Shown here: positions 34,773 through 43,856 of the stretch, piece by piece | Layout: each line of letters starts with the position of its first letter | How positions within the stretch are numbered: the first letter of the stretch is position 1 | DNA from: Paenibacillus vietnamensis | GTDB lineage: Bacteria; Bacillota; Bacilli; Paenibacillales; Paenibacillaceae | Assembly (NCBI RefSeq): GCF_020169515.1 | Contig: NZ_JAHMHW010000016.1 | Location: 1-64,000, forward strand | Direction of reading: 5' to 3' | DNA: 64,000 bases | The notes under the pieces: model-generated | Told to the model about the DNA's origin: nothing | The model's database searches: none | The model's input: the letters and a program-made list of their open reading frames with translations, nothing else | Translations under genes and position numbers: made by a program

Positions 34773-36265
34773 CAACTTTAAACGCACAAGTGTTGAATGA
34801 GGAACAAAACACTCTCTATAAATCAATGAAGGAAGCTCCGGTGACGGTGCTGCAGATCGGCGAAGGGAACTTTTTACGAGGCTTTGCCGACTGGATGCTG
34901 CACGAATGCCGCAAGCAGGGGCTGTTCGCGGGCAGTGTCGCGGTGACGCAGCCTCGTCCGGGCGGCAAACCGAAGATCGATGCGCTGGCTGCTCAAGACG
35001 GGCTGTATACGCTCGTCATCCGCGGCCTGGAAAACGGGGAAAGCGTGCAGCGGACGGAGGTTATTTCGGTGTTCGGGCAGGCGTTCGATCCGTATTCCAA
35101 TTGGGATGCATTTCTGGCGCTCGCTGAAAATCCGCATTTGCAGGTCGTCGTCTCCAACACGACGGAAGCGGGATTGGTATATCGGCCGGAAGAGCTGGTC
35201 CCTGGCCAGCCGATCCAATCTTATCCCGGCAAGCTGACGCACCTGCTGTACCGCAGATTTACGGCTTTCGGCGGCGATCCGGAGCGCGGACTCGTATGCC
35301 TGCCTTGCGAGCTGCTCGAGCGCAACGGCGATGAGCTTCGCGCCTGCGTGCTCCGCTACAGCGACGATTGGGGATATCCCGAGGCGTTCAAGCAATGGGT
35401 GCTGGAGCATAACCGCTTTTTGAACTCGCTTGTGGACCGGATTGTGACCGGCTATCCGGAAGCGGAGCAGGCCGAGGCCTGGTTCGGCGAGTGGGGCTAC
35501 AACGATCCGATGCTGACGACGGCGGAGCCGTACCATCTATGGGCGATCGAGGGAGAGCAGGAGCTTGAGCGTCTGCTGCCGCTGCGCCAGGCGGGCTTGA
35601 ACGTGCATTGGGTAGACGATTTGAAGCCGTTCCAGCTGCGGAAGGTCCGCATTCTGAACGGTGCGCATACGCTGATGACACCGCTCGGGATTATTCACGG
35701 AATCGAGCAGGTGCGCGAGGCGATGGAGGATCCGGCGGTCGGACGGCTCGTACGCGATACGGTCGAGAGGGAAATCATCCCTGCGCTGCCGATTGCGGAG
35801 CAGGAGCTCCGGCAGTATGCGGCCGACGTATACGAGCGGTTCCTCAATCCGTTCATCCGGCACCGCCTGGCGGACATTGCGATGAACAGCCTGAGCAAAT
35901 TCAAGGTTCGCCTGCTGCCTTCGCTGCTTACTTATCTGGAGAACGGCAAACCCGTGCCTGAAGGGCTGGCTCTCGGGTTCGCAGGCCTGCTGCGGTATTA
36001 CAAAGTGAACCGGACGGAAGCGGGTTTTGAAGGAACGACGCTGACCGGCGCATCCTATGTCGTCCGCGACGACGCGGCGCTGCTGGAGACGATCGCCGGA
36101 GTATGGTCGGGTGCTCAGGAGCGAGCGGAGGGTCTTAAGGAAACGGTAGCGGCATTGCTTGGACTGGAGGCGGTATGGGGCCTCGATCTGGCGGCGGTGT
36201 GGCCGGAGTTAACGGCAGCGATTGCCGAAAGCATCGAGAAAATGGAGCGTGAAGCAAATGAATAG
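34769..36265 (+). CDS. uxaB: tagaturonate reductase (altronate oxidoreductase)
   Basis: 498 residues from ATG 34769, which overlaps the lactonase stop codon. Mannitol dehydrogenase family: NAD-binding start TVLQIGEGNFLRGFADWML, middle KVRILNGAHT with the family Lys and Asn-Gly-x-His, and the C-terminal helical domain. It interconverts D-tagaturonate and D-altronate using NADH in the cytoplasm. The length matches Firmicute UxaB. It overlaps the uxaA start by 8 bases. UxaC (uronate isomerase) is absent from the window, which argues that tagaturonate comes from another source. Confidence 0.92.
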   Translation: MTTLNAQVLNEEQNTLYKSMKEAPVTVLQIGEGNFLRGFADWMLHECRKQGLFAGSVAVTQPRPGGKPKIDALAAQDGLYTLVIRGLENGESVQRTEVISVFGQAFDPYSNWDAFLALAENPHLQVVVSNTTEAGLVYRPEELVPGQPIQSYPGKLTHLLYRRFTAFGGDPERGLVCLPCELLERNGDELRACVLRYSDDWGYPEAFKQWVLEHNRFLNSLVDRIVTGYPEAEQAEAWFGEWGYNDPMLTTAEPYHLWAIEGEQELERLLPLRQAGLNVHWVDDLKPFQLRKVRILNGAHTLMTPLGIIHGIEQVREAMEDPAVGRLVRDTVEREIIPALPIAEQELRQYAADVYERFLNPFIRHRLADIAMNSLSKFKVRLLPSLLTYLENGKPVPEGLALGFAGLLRYYKVNRTEAGFEGTTLTGASYVVRDDAALLETIAGVWSGAQERAEGLKETVAALLGLEAVWGLDLAAVWPELTAAIAESIEKMEREANE

Positions 36266-37751
36266 CTGGGTCAGACTGAATGACAACGATCATGTCGTTA
36301 TCGCGCTGCAGCCTTTTTCGAAAGGGGATCGGCTGCCGTTAGGCGACGGCACAGAGCTGGAGCTGCTGGACGACGTGCCGAAGGGGCACAAAATATTGAC
36401 GCGTCCGGTGCGGGAAGGCGAGCATGTGCTCAAGTTCGGTTATTCCATCGGCGTTGCGAAGGAAGATATCGCTCCCGGCAGCTGGGTGCATACGCACAAT
36501 ATGGGGACGGGGCTGAAGGGCTTCCTCGACTATACGTACGAGCCGGACGCGGCTGCGGAGAAGCCGGCGGCTTCCGGTGCCCGAACCTTCCAGGGTTACG
36601 TCCGCGAGAACGGCGATGTCGGCATCCGCAACGAGATCTGGATTATCAACACGGTCGGCTGCATTAACAAGACGTGTGAAATCGTAGCAAGAAAAGCCGA
36701 CACGATGTATGCGGGTCGCGTGGACGGGGTATTCCATTTCGCGCATCCGTTCGGCTGCTCGCAGCTTGGCGACGATCTGGTGCATACGCAGAAGCTGCTG
36801 TCGTCGCTGGTTAACCACCCGAATGCGGCCGGCGTGCTCGTTATCGGGCTCGGCTGCGAGAACAACCAGATCGATGCGTTCAAGCAGGCGATCGGAGAGC
36901 ACAGCCCGGAGCGTATCAAGTTTCTGAAGTCGCAGGATTCCGAGGATGAAATCGGGGAAGCGCTGGAGCTGATCGACGAGCTGGTCGCTTATGCGGAACG
37001 CTTCAAGCGCGAGACCGTACCGGTTGCGAAGCTGAAGCTCGGGCTGAAATGCGGGGGCTCGGACGGCTTGTCCGGCATCACGGCGAACCCGCTGGTCGGT
37101 GCCGTATCCGACCGGCTGATCGCAGAGGGCGGTACGGCGATCCTGACCGAGGTGCCGGAAATGTTCGGGGCCGAGACAATTCTGATGAACCGCGCGGCGA
37201 ACGAGCAGGTATTCGGCAAAATCGTGCATCTGATCAACGACTTCAAGCAGTATTTCATTAAGCACGACCAGGAAATTTACGAGAATCCTTCGCCGGGCAA
37301 CAAAGCGGGCGGCATCAGCACGCTCGAGGAAAAATCGCTCGGCTGCACGCAGAAGGGCGGCCACGCGATCGTGCGCGACGTCGTGCCTTACGGCGAGCGG
37401 ATTACGAGCACAGGCCTTAATCTGCTGGAGGCGCCGGGCAACGATCTTGTGTCGGTAACCGCGCTGTCCGCGGGCGGAGCGCACATCGTGCTGTTCACGA
37501 CCGGCAGAGGCACGCCGTTCGGCGGTCCCGTTCCGACGGTCAAAATCGCCACGAACAGCGAGCTCGCAGGTCGCAAGAAGAACTGGATCGACTTCAACGC
37601 CGGCCAGCTGCTCGAGGACAAGAGCATGGAGACGCTGACCGACGAGCTGTGGGAGCAGCTGATCCGTCTTGCCTCCGGGGAAATCCGGACGAACAATGAA
37701 CGAAACGGCTTCAAGGAAATCGCAATTTTCAAAGACGGGGTTATCCTGTAA
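36258..37751 (+). CDS. uxaA: altronate dehydratase
   Basis: 497 residues from ATG 36258, inside the last codons of uxaB. An N-terminal SAF domain (about 1-90) is joined to the UxaA/GarD catalytic domain. Conserved stretches are GYVRENGDVGIRNEIWIINTVGCIN, HPFGCSQLGDD, GLGCENNQID, KCGGSDGLSGITANP and LGCTQKGG. It dehydrates D-altronate to 2-keto-3-deoxy-D-gluconate. The fused SAF plus catalytic form is the full-length altronate type. KDG kinase and aldolase genes are not in the window. Confidence 0.93.
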   Translation: MNSWVRLNDNDHVVIALQPFSKGDRLPLGDGTELELLDDVPKGHKILTRPVREGEHVLKFGYSIGVAKEDIAPGSWVHTHNMGTGLKGFLDYTYEPDAAAEKPAASGARTFQGYVRENGDVGIRNEIWIINTVGCINKTCEIVARKADTMYAGRVDGVFHFAHPFGCSQLGDDLVHTQKLLSSLVNHPNAAGVLVIGLGCENNQIDAFKQAIGEHSPERIKFLKSQDSEDEIGEALELIDELVAYAERFKRETVPVAKLKLGLKCGGSDGLSGITANPLVGAVSDRLIAEGGTAILTEVPEMFGAETILMNRAANEQVFGKIVHLINDFKQYFIKHDQEIYENPSPGNKAGGISTLEEKSLGCTQKGGHAIVRDVVPYGERITSTGLNLLEAPGNDLVSVTALSAGGAHIVLFTTGRGTPFGGPVPTVKIATNSELAGRKKNWIDFNAGQLLEDKSMETLTDELWEQLIRLASGEIRTNNERNGFKEIAIFKDGVIL

Positions 37752-37781
37752 CATCAGAATTTGATAAGGAGCAGTGGTGCG

Positions 37782-38726
37782 GTGAAATACAGAACACTGG
37801 GAAAAACGGGCCTGGACGTGTCCGTGCTCAGCTTCGGAGCGTCGTCGCTCGGCTCGGTATTCCGGGAGACGGACGAGTCCGAAAGCGTGCGGACGGTGCA
37901 TACGGCGGTTGATATGGGCATCAATCTCATCGACGTTTCCCCGTATTACGGGCTGACAAAAGCGGAAACGGTGCTCGGCAAGGCGATTGCGGAAATTCCG
38001 CGGGACCGTTTCTATTTATCGACGAAGGCCGGTCGCTATGGCGTGGACGAGTTTGATTTTTCCGAGAAGCGCATTGTGCAAAGCGTGGAGGAAAGCCTGC
38101 GCCGTCTGAACACGGATTATATCGATATTTTATATTTGCACGACATTGAATTCGTTCCGTTCGAGCAGGTGGCCGAAGGGGCGTACGAGGCGCTCGACAA
38201 GCTGAAGCGGCAGGGAAAAATCCGTTTCTCCGGTGTGTCCGGGCTTCCGCTTGCGGTATTCGAGAAGTCTCTTGCTTACCGGGACGCGGATTCGGTGCTT
38301 TCGTACTGCCATTATTCGCTGAACGATACGTCCCTGCTCGATATGTTGCCGCTCCTGGAGGAGAAGCAAGTCGGTCTTGTGAACGCGTCGCCGCTGTCGA
38401 TGGGTCTGCTTAGCACTCGGCCTGTGGCGGACTGGCATCCGGCGGATGCCGAGCTCGCCGCCGCATGCAAGAAGGCGGCGGAGCATTGCGCAGCGCGTGG
38501 AACGGAGATCGCCAAGCTGGCGATTCAGTATTCTACCGCGAACGAACGCATTCCGACAACGCTCGTGAGCACGGCCAATCCGGACAACATCCGCAGAAAC
38601 GTGGAATGGGCCGGAGAAGCGATGGATGAGGAGCTGCTTGGCGAAGTGCTGGATATTCTCGCTCCGGTCCATAACCGGACTTGGGTAAGCGGTATGCCGG
38701 AATACAACGAGAACCTTAAGCTGTAG
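37782..38726 (+). CDS. aldo/keto reductase, probable L-galactose 1-dehydrogenase
   Basis: 314 residues from GTG 37782 (AAGGAG 10 bases upstream). The AKR tetrad is visible: Asp and Tyr in IDVSPYYG, Lys in LSTKAGRYG, His in LYLHDIEF. Several stretches match what I recall of plant L-galactose dehydrogenase: FGASSLGSVF, SPYYG, DFSEKRIVQSVEESL with RLNTDYIDIL, HDIEF, LSYCHYSLNDTSLLDMLP and SPLSMGLL followed by WHPA. This is a closer fit than to general AKR enzymes. It would oxidise L-galactose to L-galactono-lactone with NAD(P). L-fucose or D-arabinose dehydrogenase activity is the main alternative. Confidence 0.85.
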   Translation: MKYRTLGKTGLDVSVLSFGASSLGSVFRETDESESVRTVHTAVDMGINLIDVSPYYGLTKAETVLGKAIAEIPRDRFYLSTKAGRYGVDEFDFSEKRIVQSVEESLRRLNTDYIDILYLHDIEFVPFEQVAEGAYEALDKLKRQGKIRFSGVSGLPLAVFEKSLAYRDADSVLSYCHYSLNDTSLLDMLPLLEEKQVGLVNASPLSMGLLSTRPVADWHPADAELAAACKKAAEHCAARGTEIAKLAIQYSTANERIPTTLVSTANPDNIRRNVEWAGEAMDEELLGEVLDILAPVHNRTWVSGMPEYNENLKL

Positions 38727-38848
38727 CGCTCTGTCAGGCTCTTGGACGATCCGCCGGGGGCGGACGGGCACCTGAGATTGGACTTGCGGGGCGATACTCA
38801 CAAAATATACCGCGGCTGTTCGGCTGCGGCTACGGGAGAGGTTGACGG

Positions 38849-39862
38849 GTGAAAGCGATCGTATGTGAACAAGTGGACCGGCTTCGGCTGGTCGAGCAGG
38901 AGGAGCCTGCGGCAGGGCCGGGCACGGCAATCGTGCGCATCCGCCGAATCGGGATATGCGGCACAGACCTGCATGCATATAAGGGGAATCAGCCGTTTTT
39001 TTCGTACCCCCGTGTGCTTGGCCATGAGCTGTCCGGCGTGGTGGAGCAGGCCGACGATCCGAGCGGCCGGATCAAGGCCGGCGACCAGGTCAGCATCGTC
39101 CCTTATATGCATTGCGGGACGTGTATTGCCTGCCGCAACGGGAAGACGAATTGCTGCATGGACATGAAGGTGCTGGGCGTCCATATCGACGGCGGCATGC
39201 GGGAGAGAATCGCCGTTCCGGTGACGCATCTGCTCGTAACGAACGAGCTGACGCTCGATCAGGCGGCGGTGCTCGAGCCGCTGAGCATCGGGGCGCATGC
39301 GGTGCGCCGCAGCGGATTGGAAGCGGGCGAGACGGCGCTCGTTATCGGCTCGGGGCCGATCGGGCTTGGCGTCATGGCGTTCGCGAAGCATCGCGGAGCC
39401 CGCGTCATTGCGATGGATATCCAGGAGGAGCGGCTTGCATTTTGCCGGAAGTGGGCAAGGGCGGACGAAACCGTAAATGCGCGGAGCGGTGCGTTAGAGC
39501 AGCTTATGGCGCTTACGGACGGCGAGCTTCCGACGGCGGTCTTTGACGCGACGGGCAACGCGCGGTCGATGACGGACGCGTTCGGTTATGCTGCACACGG
39601 CGGCCGGCTCGTTTATGTCGGCCTCGTGAAAGCGGATTTGACGTTCCACGATCCGGATTTCCACAAGCGGGAGCTGACACTGATGGGAAGCCGGAACGCT
39701 ACGCTGGAGGATTTTGCGGCCGTCCAGGCGGCCGTAAGGGCCGGCAGCATCGACGTTGACAGCTTCATAACGCACAGAGCACCATTCGAGGAGATGATCG
39801 CCCATTTCGACAGCTGGCTGAAGCCGGAGTCGAAGGTGATCAAGGCGATGGTCGAGCTGTAG
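38849..39862 (+). CDS. zinc alcohol dehydrogenase, probable L-galactonate 5-dehydrogenase (LgoD-like)
   Basis: 337 residues, medium-chain dehydrogenase family. The catalytic zinc site is in GICGTDLHAYKG and GHELSG. The structural zinc cysteines are in CGTCIACRNGKTNC. The Rossmann motif is VIGSGPIGLGVMAF. The length and sorbitol/threonine-dehydrogenase-like form match E. coli LgoD (YjjN), which oxidises L-galactonate to D-tagaturonate. That is exactly the step needed between the lactonase and UxaB in this operon. It starts 122 bp after the AKR gene at GTG 38849, with GGGAGAGG upstream. Confidence 0.85.
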   Translation: MKAIVCEQVDRLRLVEQEEPAAGPGTAIVRIRRIGICGTDLHAYKGNQPFFSYPRVLGHELSGVVEQADDPSGRIKAGDQVSIVPYMHCGTCIACRNGKTNCCMDMKVLGVHIDGGMRERIAVPVTHLLVTNELTLDQAAVLEPLSIGAHAVRRSGLEAGETALVIGSGPIGLGVMAFAKHRGARVIAMDIQEERLAFCRKWARADETVNARSGALEQLMALTDGELPTAVFDATGNARSMTDAFGYAAHGGRLVYVGLVKADLTFHDPDFHKRELTLMGSRNATLEDFAAVQAAVRAGSIDVDSFITHRAPFEEMIAHFDSWLKPESKVIKAMVEL

Positions 39863-39868
39863 CGGGAC

Positions 39869-39912
39869 AACCCCGCCGCCGGGCAGTTTCTGCCTTGCGG
39901 CGGGGTTTGTTT
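39869..39912 (+). terminator. rho-independent terminator ending the sugar-acid operon
   Basis: Perfect 11-bp arms AACCCCGCCGC and GCGGCGGGGTT, with an inner GGCAG/CTGCC pairing, followed by TGTTTT. It comes 7 bp after the dehydrogenase stop codon. Confidence 0.9.
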
Positions 39913-40070
39913 TCCGTCCGAAACCCCGAGCCGCAGTCGGGAATTAGAAGATTACCGTATAAATTCTTCGCATTGTGCGGCAATCATAAAAGGAATATGA
40001 TAAAAATAAAGCGTTTTCGATAATAGAGTGCTGAAACGGTTTGATTTTAAAGAGGCGGTGGGAGGCAAGG

Positions 40071-41252
40071 ATGGTACGCATATCGGCTTATATTTGTTTA
40101 ATGTTTTCCACGTTTCCTATCGTCGGCTTTTTTCTGCCCCCGTATTTGCAAAGTAAAGGATTGGACTCTATCCAGATCGGAATGGTAATGGCTTGCGGGG
40201 CCGTGATCTCCATTATCGCGCAGCCGTTCTGGGGGTTTGTCAGCGACCGAAGGAAAACCGTTAAAAATGTGCTGATCCTTTTAATTTGCGGAAACTTTAT
40301 AGCCGTTTCAGGCTTTTTCTCGATGGAGCATTTTGTTACGATAGCTGTGTTCTTTACGATTTTTATGTTTTTCAATAGCGCTACCGGAGCACTGACGGAG
40401 ACGTTGGTTATCTCCTATACGCATGTGCACAAAATCGAATATGGCAAAGTCCGGCTGTGGGGCGAGGTTGGCGTCGGGTTATCCGCACTGATGCTCGGCG
40501 TTGTAATCGACCGTCTGGGTCTGGGGTATATGTGGATCATTTACAGCAGCTTGCTTGCCGCAGCTCTAGTCATGATCAATACGCTGAAGGATTCCGCATC
40601 AACGCCGGTCCCCGTTAATTTCAAGGCGCTTGGAAAGCTGTTTATGCAGCCGAAGCTCCTCTGTTTTCTGGCGCTTATTATGACCGTCAGCATTCCCCAT
40701 CGAATGAATGATATCCTGCTCTCTTTATACTTCACGGAACTCGGAGCGCCCAAATCCATGTTCGGATACGCTTGGGTCGTAGCGACGTTCAGCACGGTGC
40801 CGGCTCTGCTGTTAGTGGGCAGGCTGGTGAAGAGGTGGAACGCGATGACCGTTCTGGTTATGGCCGTGCTTGCCTATTCGGTCAGGTGGGCTGTATACGG
40901 CATGGCGGATGATCCGATCGTTCTTATCGCAGCACAGGCTTTGCACAGCGTTACGTTCCCGTTGTTCCTTGTCGCATCGATCCAGCATTTGATGAACATC
41001 GTTCCCGGAGAGCTCAGAGCCAGCGGACAAGCTGCGTTTGCCGTCACGTTCGGCGGTCTGGGCGGGATGCTTGGAAGCATCGGCGGAGGTTACGCGTTCG
41101 AGCAGTTCGGCGCCAAAGCGGCGTACGGCATCGGAAGCGGTCTCGCTTTCCTTACGGCGGTGATCGTGCTCATTACTTTAATAGTGAATCGGCAGAAACG
41201 GGGCATGATAAAAGCTGGAAGCGAACGCGGAGCCGCCCTGTTAAACGAATGA
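40071..41252 (+). CDS. MFS transporter of the LacY/nucleoside-permease-like group (MFS_1_like)
   Basis: 393 residues from ATG 40071, chosen for GGGAGG 6-7 bases upstream; the frame opens at TTG 40041. Twelve membrane helices; the start FSTFPIVGFFLPPYLQSKGLDSIQIGM and the motif FWGFVSDRRKTVKN are typical of MFS_1_like. It lies just after the sugar-acid operon but beyond its terminator. A role in taking up its sugar is possible but unproven. A short AAAGCGTTTTCG about 55 bp upstream weakly resembles a cre site. Confidence 0.85.
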   Translation: MVRISAYICLMFSTFPIVGFFLPPYLQSKGLDSIQIGMVMACGAVISIIAQPFWGFVSDRRKTVKNVLILLICGNFIAVSGFFSMEHFVTIAVFFTIFMFFNSATGALTETLVISYTHVHKIEYGKVRLWGEVGVGLSALMLGVVIDRLGLGYMWIIYSSLLAAALVMINTLKDSASTPVPVNFKALGKLFMQPKLLCFLALIMTVSIPHRMNDILLSLYFTELGAPKSMFGYAWVVATFSTVPALLLVGRLVKRWNAMTVLVMAVLAYSVRWAVYGMADDPIVLIAAQALHSVTFPLFLVASIQHLMNIVPGELRASGQAAFAVTFGGLGGMLGSIGGGYAFEQFGAKAAYGIGSGLAFLTAVIVLITLIVNRQKRGMIKAGSERGAALLNE

Positions 41253-41379
41253 AAAGCTGACAGTAAGCTTCCGCATAAGCGGCGGCGTACTGCCGGTTTT
41301 TTTCTTTTATAGCCATTTTTTCTGTTTTTCCCGCGGGCATTAAAGCTATAATGATAAAAAGGAAATGGAGGACAAAACC

Positions 41380-42117
41380 GTGTTGCCTTTGCTACAAATC
41401 AAGCAGGTGCGCAAAAACCGCGACGACGCGGACAAGTCCCCGTTATTCTCGAACGTAAATGCGGAGATCGCGGAGCCCGAAATGATCGCGCTCCTGGGCG
41501 TGTCCGGACAGGGAAAAAGCACGCTGCTCCGCATTCTGGCCTCGCTCACCCGGGCGGATGAAGGGGAAATCGCGATGCAGGGCGCTTCTCAGCATCAAAT
41601 GGATCCCAGAGAATGGAGAATGAAGGTATGCTACGTCGCCCAGCAGCCGGTCATGCTTGGCGGAAGCATCGAGCATAACTTAAAGACGGTCAGCCTGCTC
41701 CACCGGACGCCGTATGACAAGAAGCTTGCGGAAAGGCTGATGGGCGAGCTCGGGCTGGAGCACCTGGAGCCGGGGAAGCACGCGCAGGATTTGTCCGGCG
41801 GCGAGAAGCAGAGAGTGTCGCTGCTGAGGTCGCTTATGCTTCGGCCGCAGGTGCTGCTGCTCGACGAGGTTACGGCTTCGCTGGACCGGGGCAGCAAGGA
41901 AAAGGTGGAGCGTGCCCTGCAGGAATGGCATCGCAAGGAAGGGACGGCCATGATCTGGGTGACCCATGATTTGGAGCAGGCGAAAGAAGTAAGCGGCACG
42001 GTCTGGTTTATGGGCGAAGGAACGCTGCTGGAGAACAGCACGACGAATTCGTTTTTCGAGCGTCCCGCCACGGAGCTTGCTCAAGGCTACATCAAATCGC
42101 CGGAGCAGAAGGAGTAG
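41380..42117 (+). CDS. ABC transporter ATP-binding protein, FetA/YbbL-like
   Basis: 245 residues from GTG 41380, chosen because GGAGG lies 8 bases upstream and begins right at the ATG 41365 alternative. Walker A GVSGQGKST (about 40-48), signature LSGGEKQRVSL, Walker B VLLLDEVTASLD and the switch WVTHD are intact. It is paired with the UPF0014 permease 4 bp downstream. E. coli FetAB is reported to export iron and to protect against peroxide; whether this pair does the same is inferred. Confidence 0.9.
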   Translation: MLPLLQIKQVRKNRDDADKSPLFSNVNAEIAEPEMIALLGVSGQGKSTLLRILASLTRADEGEIAMQGASQHQMDPREWRMKVCYVAQQPVMLGGSIEHNLKTVSLLHRTPYDKKLAERLMGELGLEHLEPGKHAQDLSGGEKQRVSLLRSLMLRPQVLLLDEVTASLDRGSKEKVERALQEWHRKEGTAMIWVTHDLEQAKEVSGTVWFMGEGTLLENSTTNSFFERPATELAQGYIKSPEQKE

Positions 42118-42121
42118 ACTT

Positions 42122-42883
42122 ATGTCCATTCTGGCATTAAGCTTTACGCTGCTGTTCGTCATGATAACGATGCTTATATCGGTATGGCAGAAGCTCGGGC
42201 TGGAGCGGGACATCGCCATCGGCACAGTCCGCTCCGCGGTGCAGCTTTTGCTCGTCGGTTATGTGCTTCAGTTTATTTTCAATATGCGCAATCCCGTGCT
42301 GATCGTTCTGATTCTGATCGTCATGATCACGGTCGCTTCAATAAATGCGGCCAAACGGGGCAAAGGGCTTGCGGGCGTGCTGTGGAAAATCGCGCTGGCG
42401 ATCACCGCCACCGAGCTGCTGATGATGGGGCTGCTGCTCGGCTTCGGCATTATCGAGGCGACTCCGCAATATATCATTCCGATCAGCGGGATGACGATCG
42501 GCAACGCAATGGTCGTGGCGGGCCTGCTGCTCAATCAGATGAGAAGAGAGGTCGAGTCCTCCCGCGGGGAAATCGAGCTGCTGCTCTCCTTGGGCGCAAC
42601 TGCCAGGCAGGCCGTACAGGACGCGATGAAGCGTTCGGTCAAAGCGAGCATGATCCCGACGATCGACGGAATGAAGACGGTGGGGCTCGTCCAGCTCCCG
42701 GGCATGATGACGGGGATGATCATCGCGGGAGCCAACCCGGTCGAGGCGGTCCGCTATCAGATTCTGATTGTTTTCGCTTTTACAAGCTCGGCGGCGGTTA
42801 CGAGCATCATTCTAAACTTGCTGAGCTACCGGCTGTGGTTTACGAAAGATTTGCAGCTTCAACCGATAAAAGAAAAAGGATGA
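42122..42883 (+). CDS. ABC transporter permease, FetB/UPF0014 family
   Basis: 253 residues from ATG 42122, with AAGGAG overlapping the stop region of the ATPase gene. About seven membrane helices; family motifs are TVRSAVQLLLVGYVLQ, ISGMTIGNAMV, LSLGATARQAV and VQLPGMMTGMIIAGANPVEAVRYQ. This last loop is the coupling segment for the ATPase. It forms the putative metal exporter with the preceding gene. Confidence 0.92.
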   Translation: MSILALSFTLLFVMITMLISVWQKLGLERDIAIGTVRSAVQLLLVGYVLQFIFNMRNPVLIVLILIVMITVASINAAKRGKGLAGVLWKIALAITATELLMMGLLLGFGIIEATPQYIIPISGMTIGNAMVVAGLLLNQMRREVESSRGEIELLLSLGATARQAVQDAMKRSVKASMIPTIDGMKTVGLVQLPGMMTGMIIAGANPVEAVRYQILIVFAFTSSAAVTSIILNLLSYRLWFTKDLQLQPIKEKG

Positions 42884-42890
42884 TGAACAA

Positions 42891-43733
42891 GTGAAGGTAT
42901 ACAAGAACGGGGCGGAGCTGAAGGAGCAAATTTCGGCGACGCTCCTTCCGGAGCAGGCGCTGGCGCTGTGGGCGCTCGGCCAGGAGGGTTTTCTCGTAAA
43001 ATGGATGAAAAAAACGATGCTGTTCGATCCGTACTTGACGAATTCCGTCTATGAGCAGGCCGGTCCGCCTTGGTCCAGAGCGTTCGAGCCGCCGCTGTCG
43101 CCTGAGCAGTGCCGGGATGTGGACTACGTCGTCGTCTCGCATCACCACGAGGACCATATGGACGGGCAGACTTTGCAGGCGATGCGGGAATCGGCAGCCA
43201 CTACATTTATCGTTCCGAAGGCGCATCTGCCGCTCATGAAGGAATGGGGCTTTGCCGACGGACAGCTTATCGGCATGTCCCATGGGCAGTCAATCGAGCT
43301 GGAAACCGGCATCCGGCTTGAAGCGTTCGCAGCGAAGCATGAGCAGTTCGAGCAGGATGAGGCGGGCGAGCATAAGTTTCTGGGCTACACGGCTTCCTTT
43401 GGCGGCATTCAGCTGTACCACGCGGGGGATACCGTAGGCTTTACCGAGCTGGTCGCCTGGCTGCAGGCGAAGAAGATCGATATCGCGCTGCTGCCGATAA
43501 ACGGGCGGGATTTCGTCAGGGGCGGGCAGGGAATCGTCGGCAACTGCAATTACCGGGAAGCGGCCGAGATCGCGGTGCAGGCCGGCGCGGATCTCCTTAT
43601 TCCGATGCATTACGGTTTATTCGCGCATAATGACGAGAATCCGGCTTATTTCGTCGATTACTTATACCGCCATTATCCTGCGCAAAAATTCCATATGTTC
43701 GCTCCCGGGGAAAGGTTTGTTTATTTCAAATAA
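42891..43733 (+). CDS. metallo-beta-lactamase-fold hydrolase, UlaG-like
   Basis: 280 residues from GTG 42891, 7 bp after the permease gene. The metal motif SHHHEDHMDG (HxHxDH) and later GDTVGF and PMHYG provide the two-metal site. This is the UlaG/L-ascorbate-6-phosphate lactonase-like group, which also includes many uncharacterised hydrolases. Tight coupling to the FetAB-like exporter is unusual and may mean the hydrolase is a metal-using partner, but nothing in the sequence proves it. Confidence 0.82.
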   Translation: MKVYKNGAELKEQISATLLPEQALALWALGQEGFLVKWMKKTMLFDPYLTNSVYEQAGPPWSRAFEPPLSPEQCRDVDYVVVSHHHEDHMDGQTLQAMRESAATTFIVPKAHLPLMKEWGFADGQLIGMSHGQSIELETGIRLEAFAAKHEQFEQDEAGEHKFLGYTASFGGIQLYHAGDTVGFTELVAWLQAKKIDIALLPINGRDFVRGGQGIVGNCNYREAAEIAVQAGADLLIPMHYGLFAHNDENPAYFVDYLYRHYPAQKFHMFAPGERFVYFK

Positions 43734-43856
43734 GGATAGCAATCGAAAAGAAATCATTTAAAATACGGCATGCTATAATAAAAGCCTGTCATACAAAATG
43801 CCATGGACGTTCATGCATGCGGCCTTATTGGCAGAGACAAAGAGAGGGGCAAGGTT

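Noticed and set aside
36339..37901. 520-codon open frame on the minus strand
   Set aside because: It is antisense to uxaA and the start of the AKR gene, with the Arg/His-rich composition of a shadow frame.
41253..41310. Terminator after the LacY-like MFS gene
   Set aside because: A T run is present at about 41297 but only a 4-bp CGGC/GCCG stem can be seen, so I did not list it.
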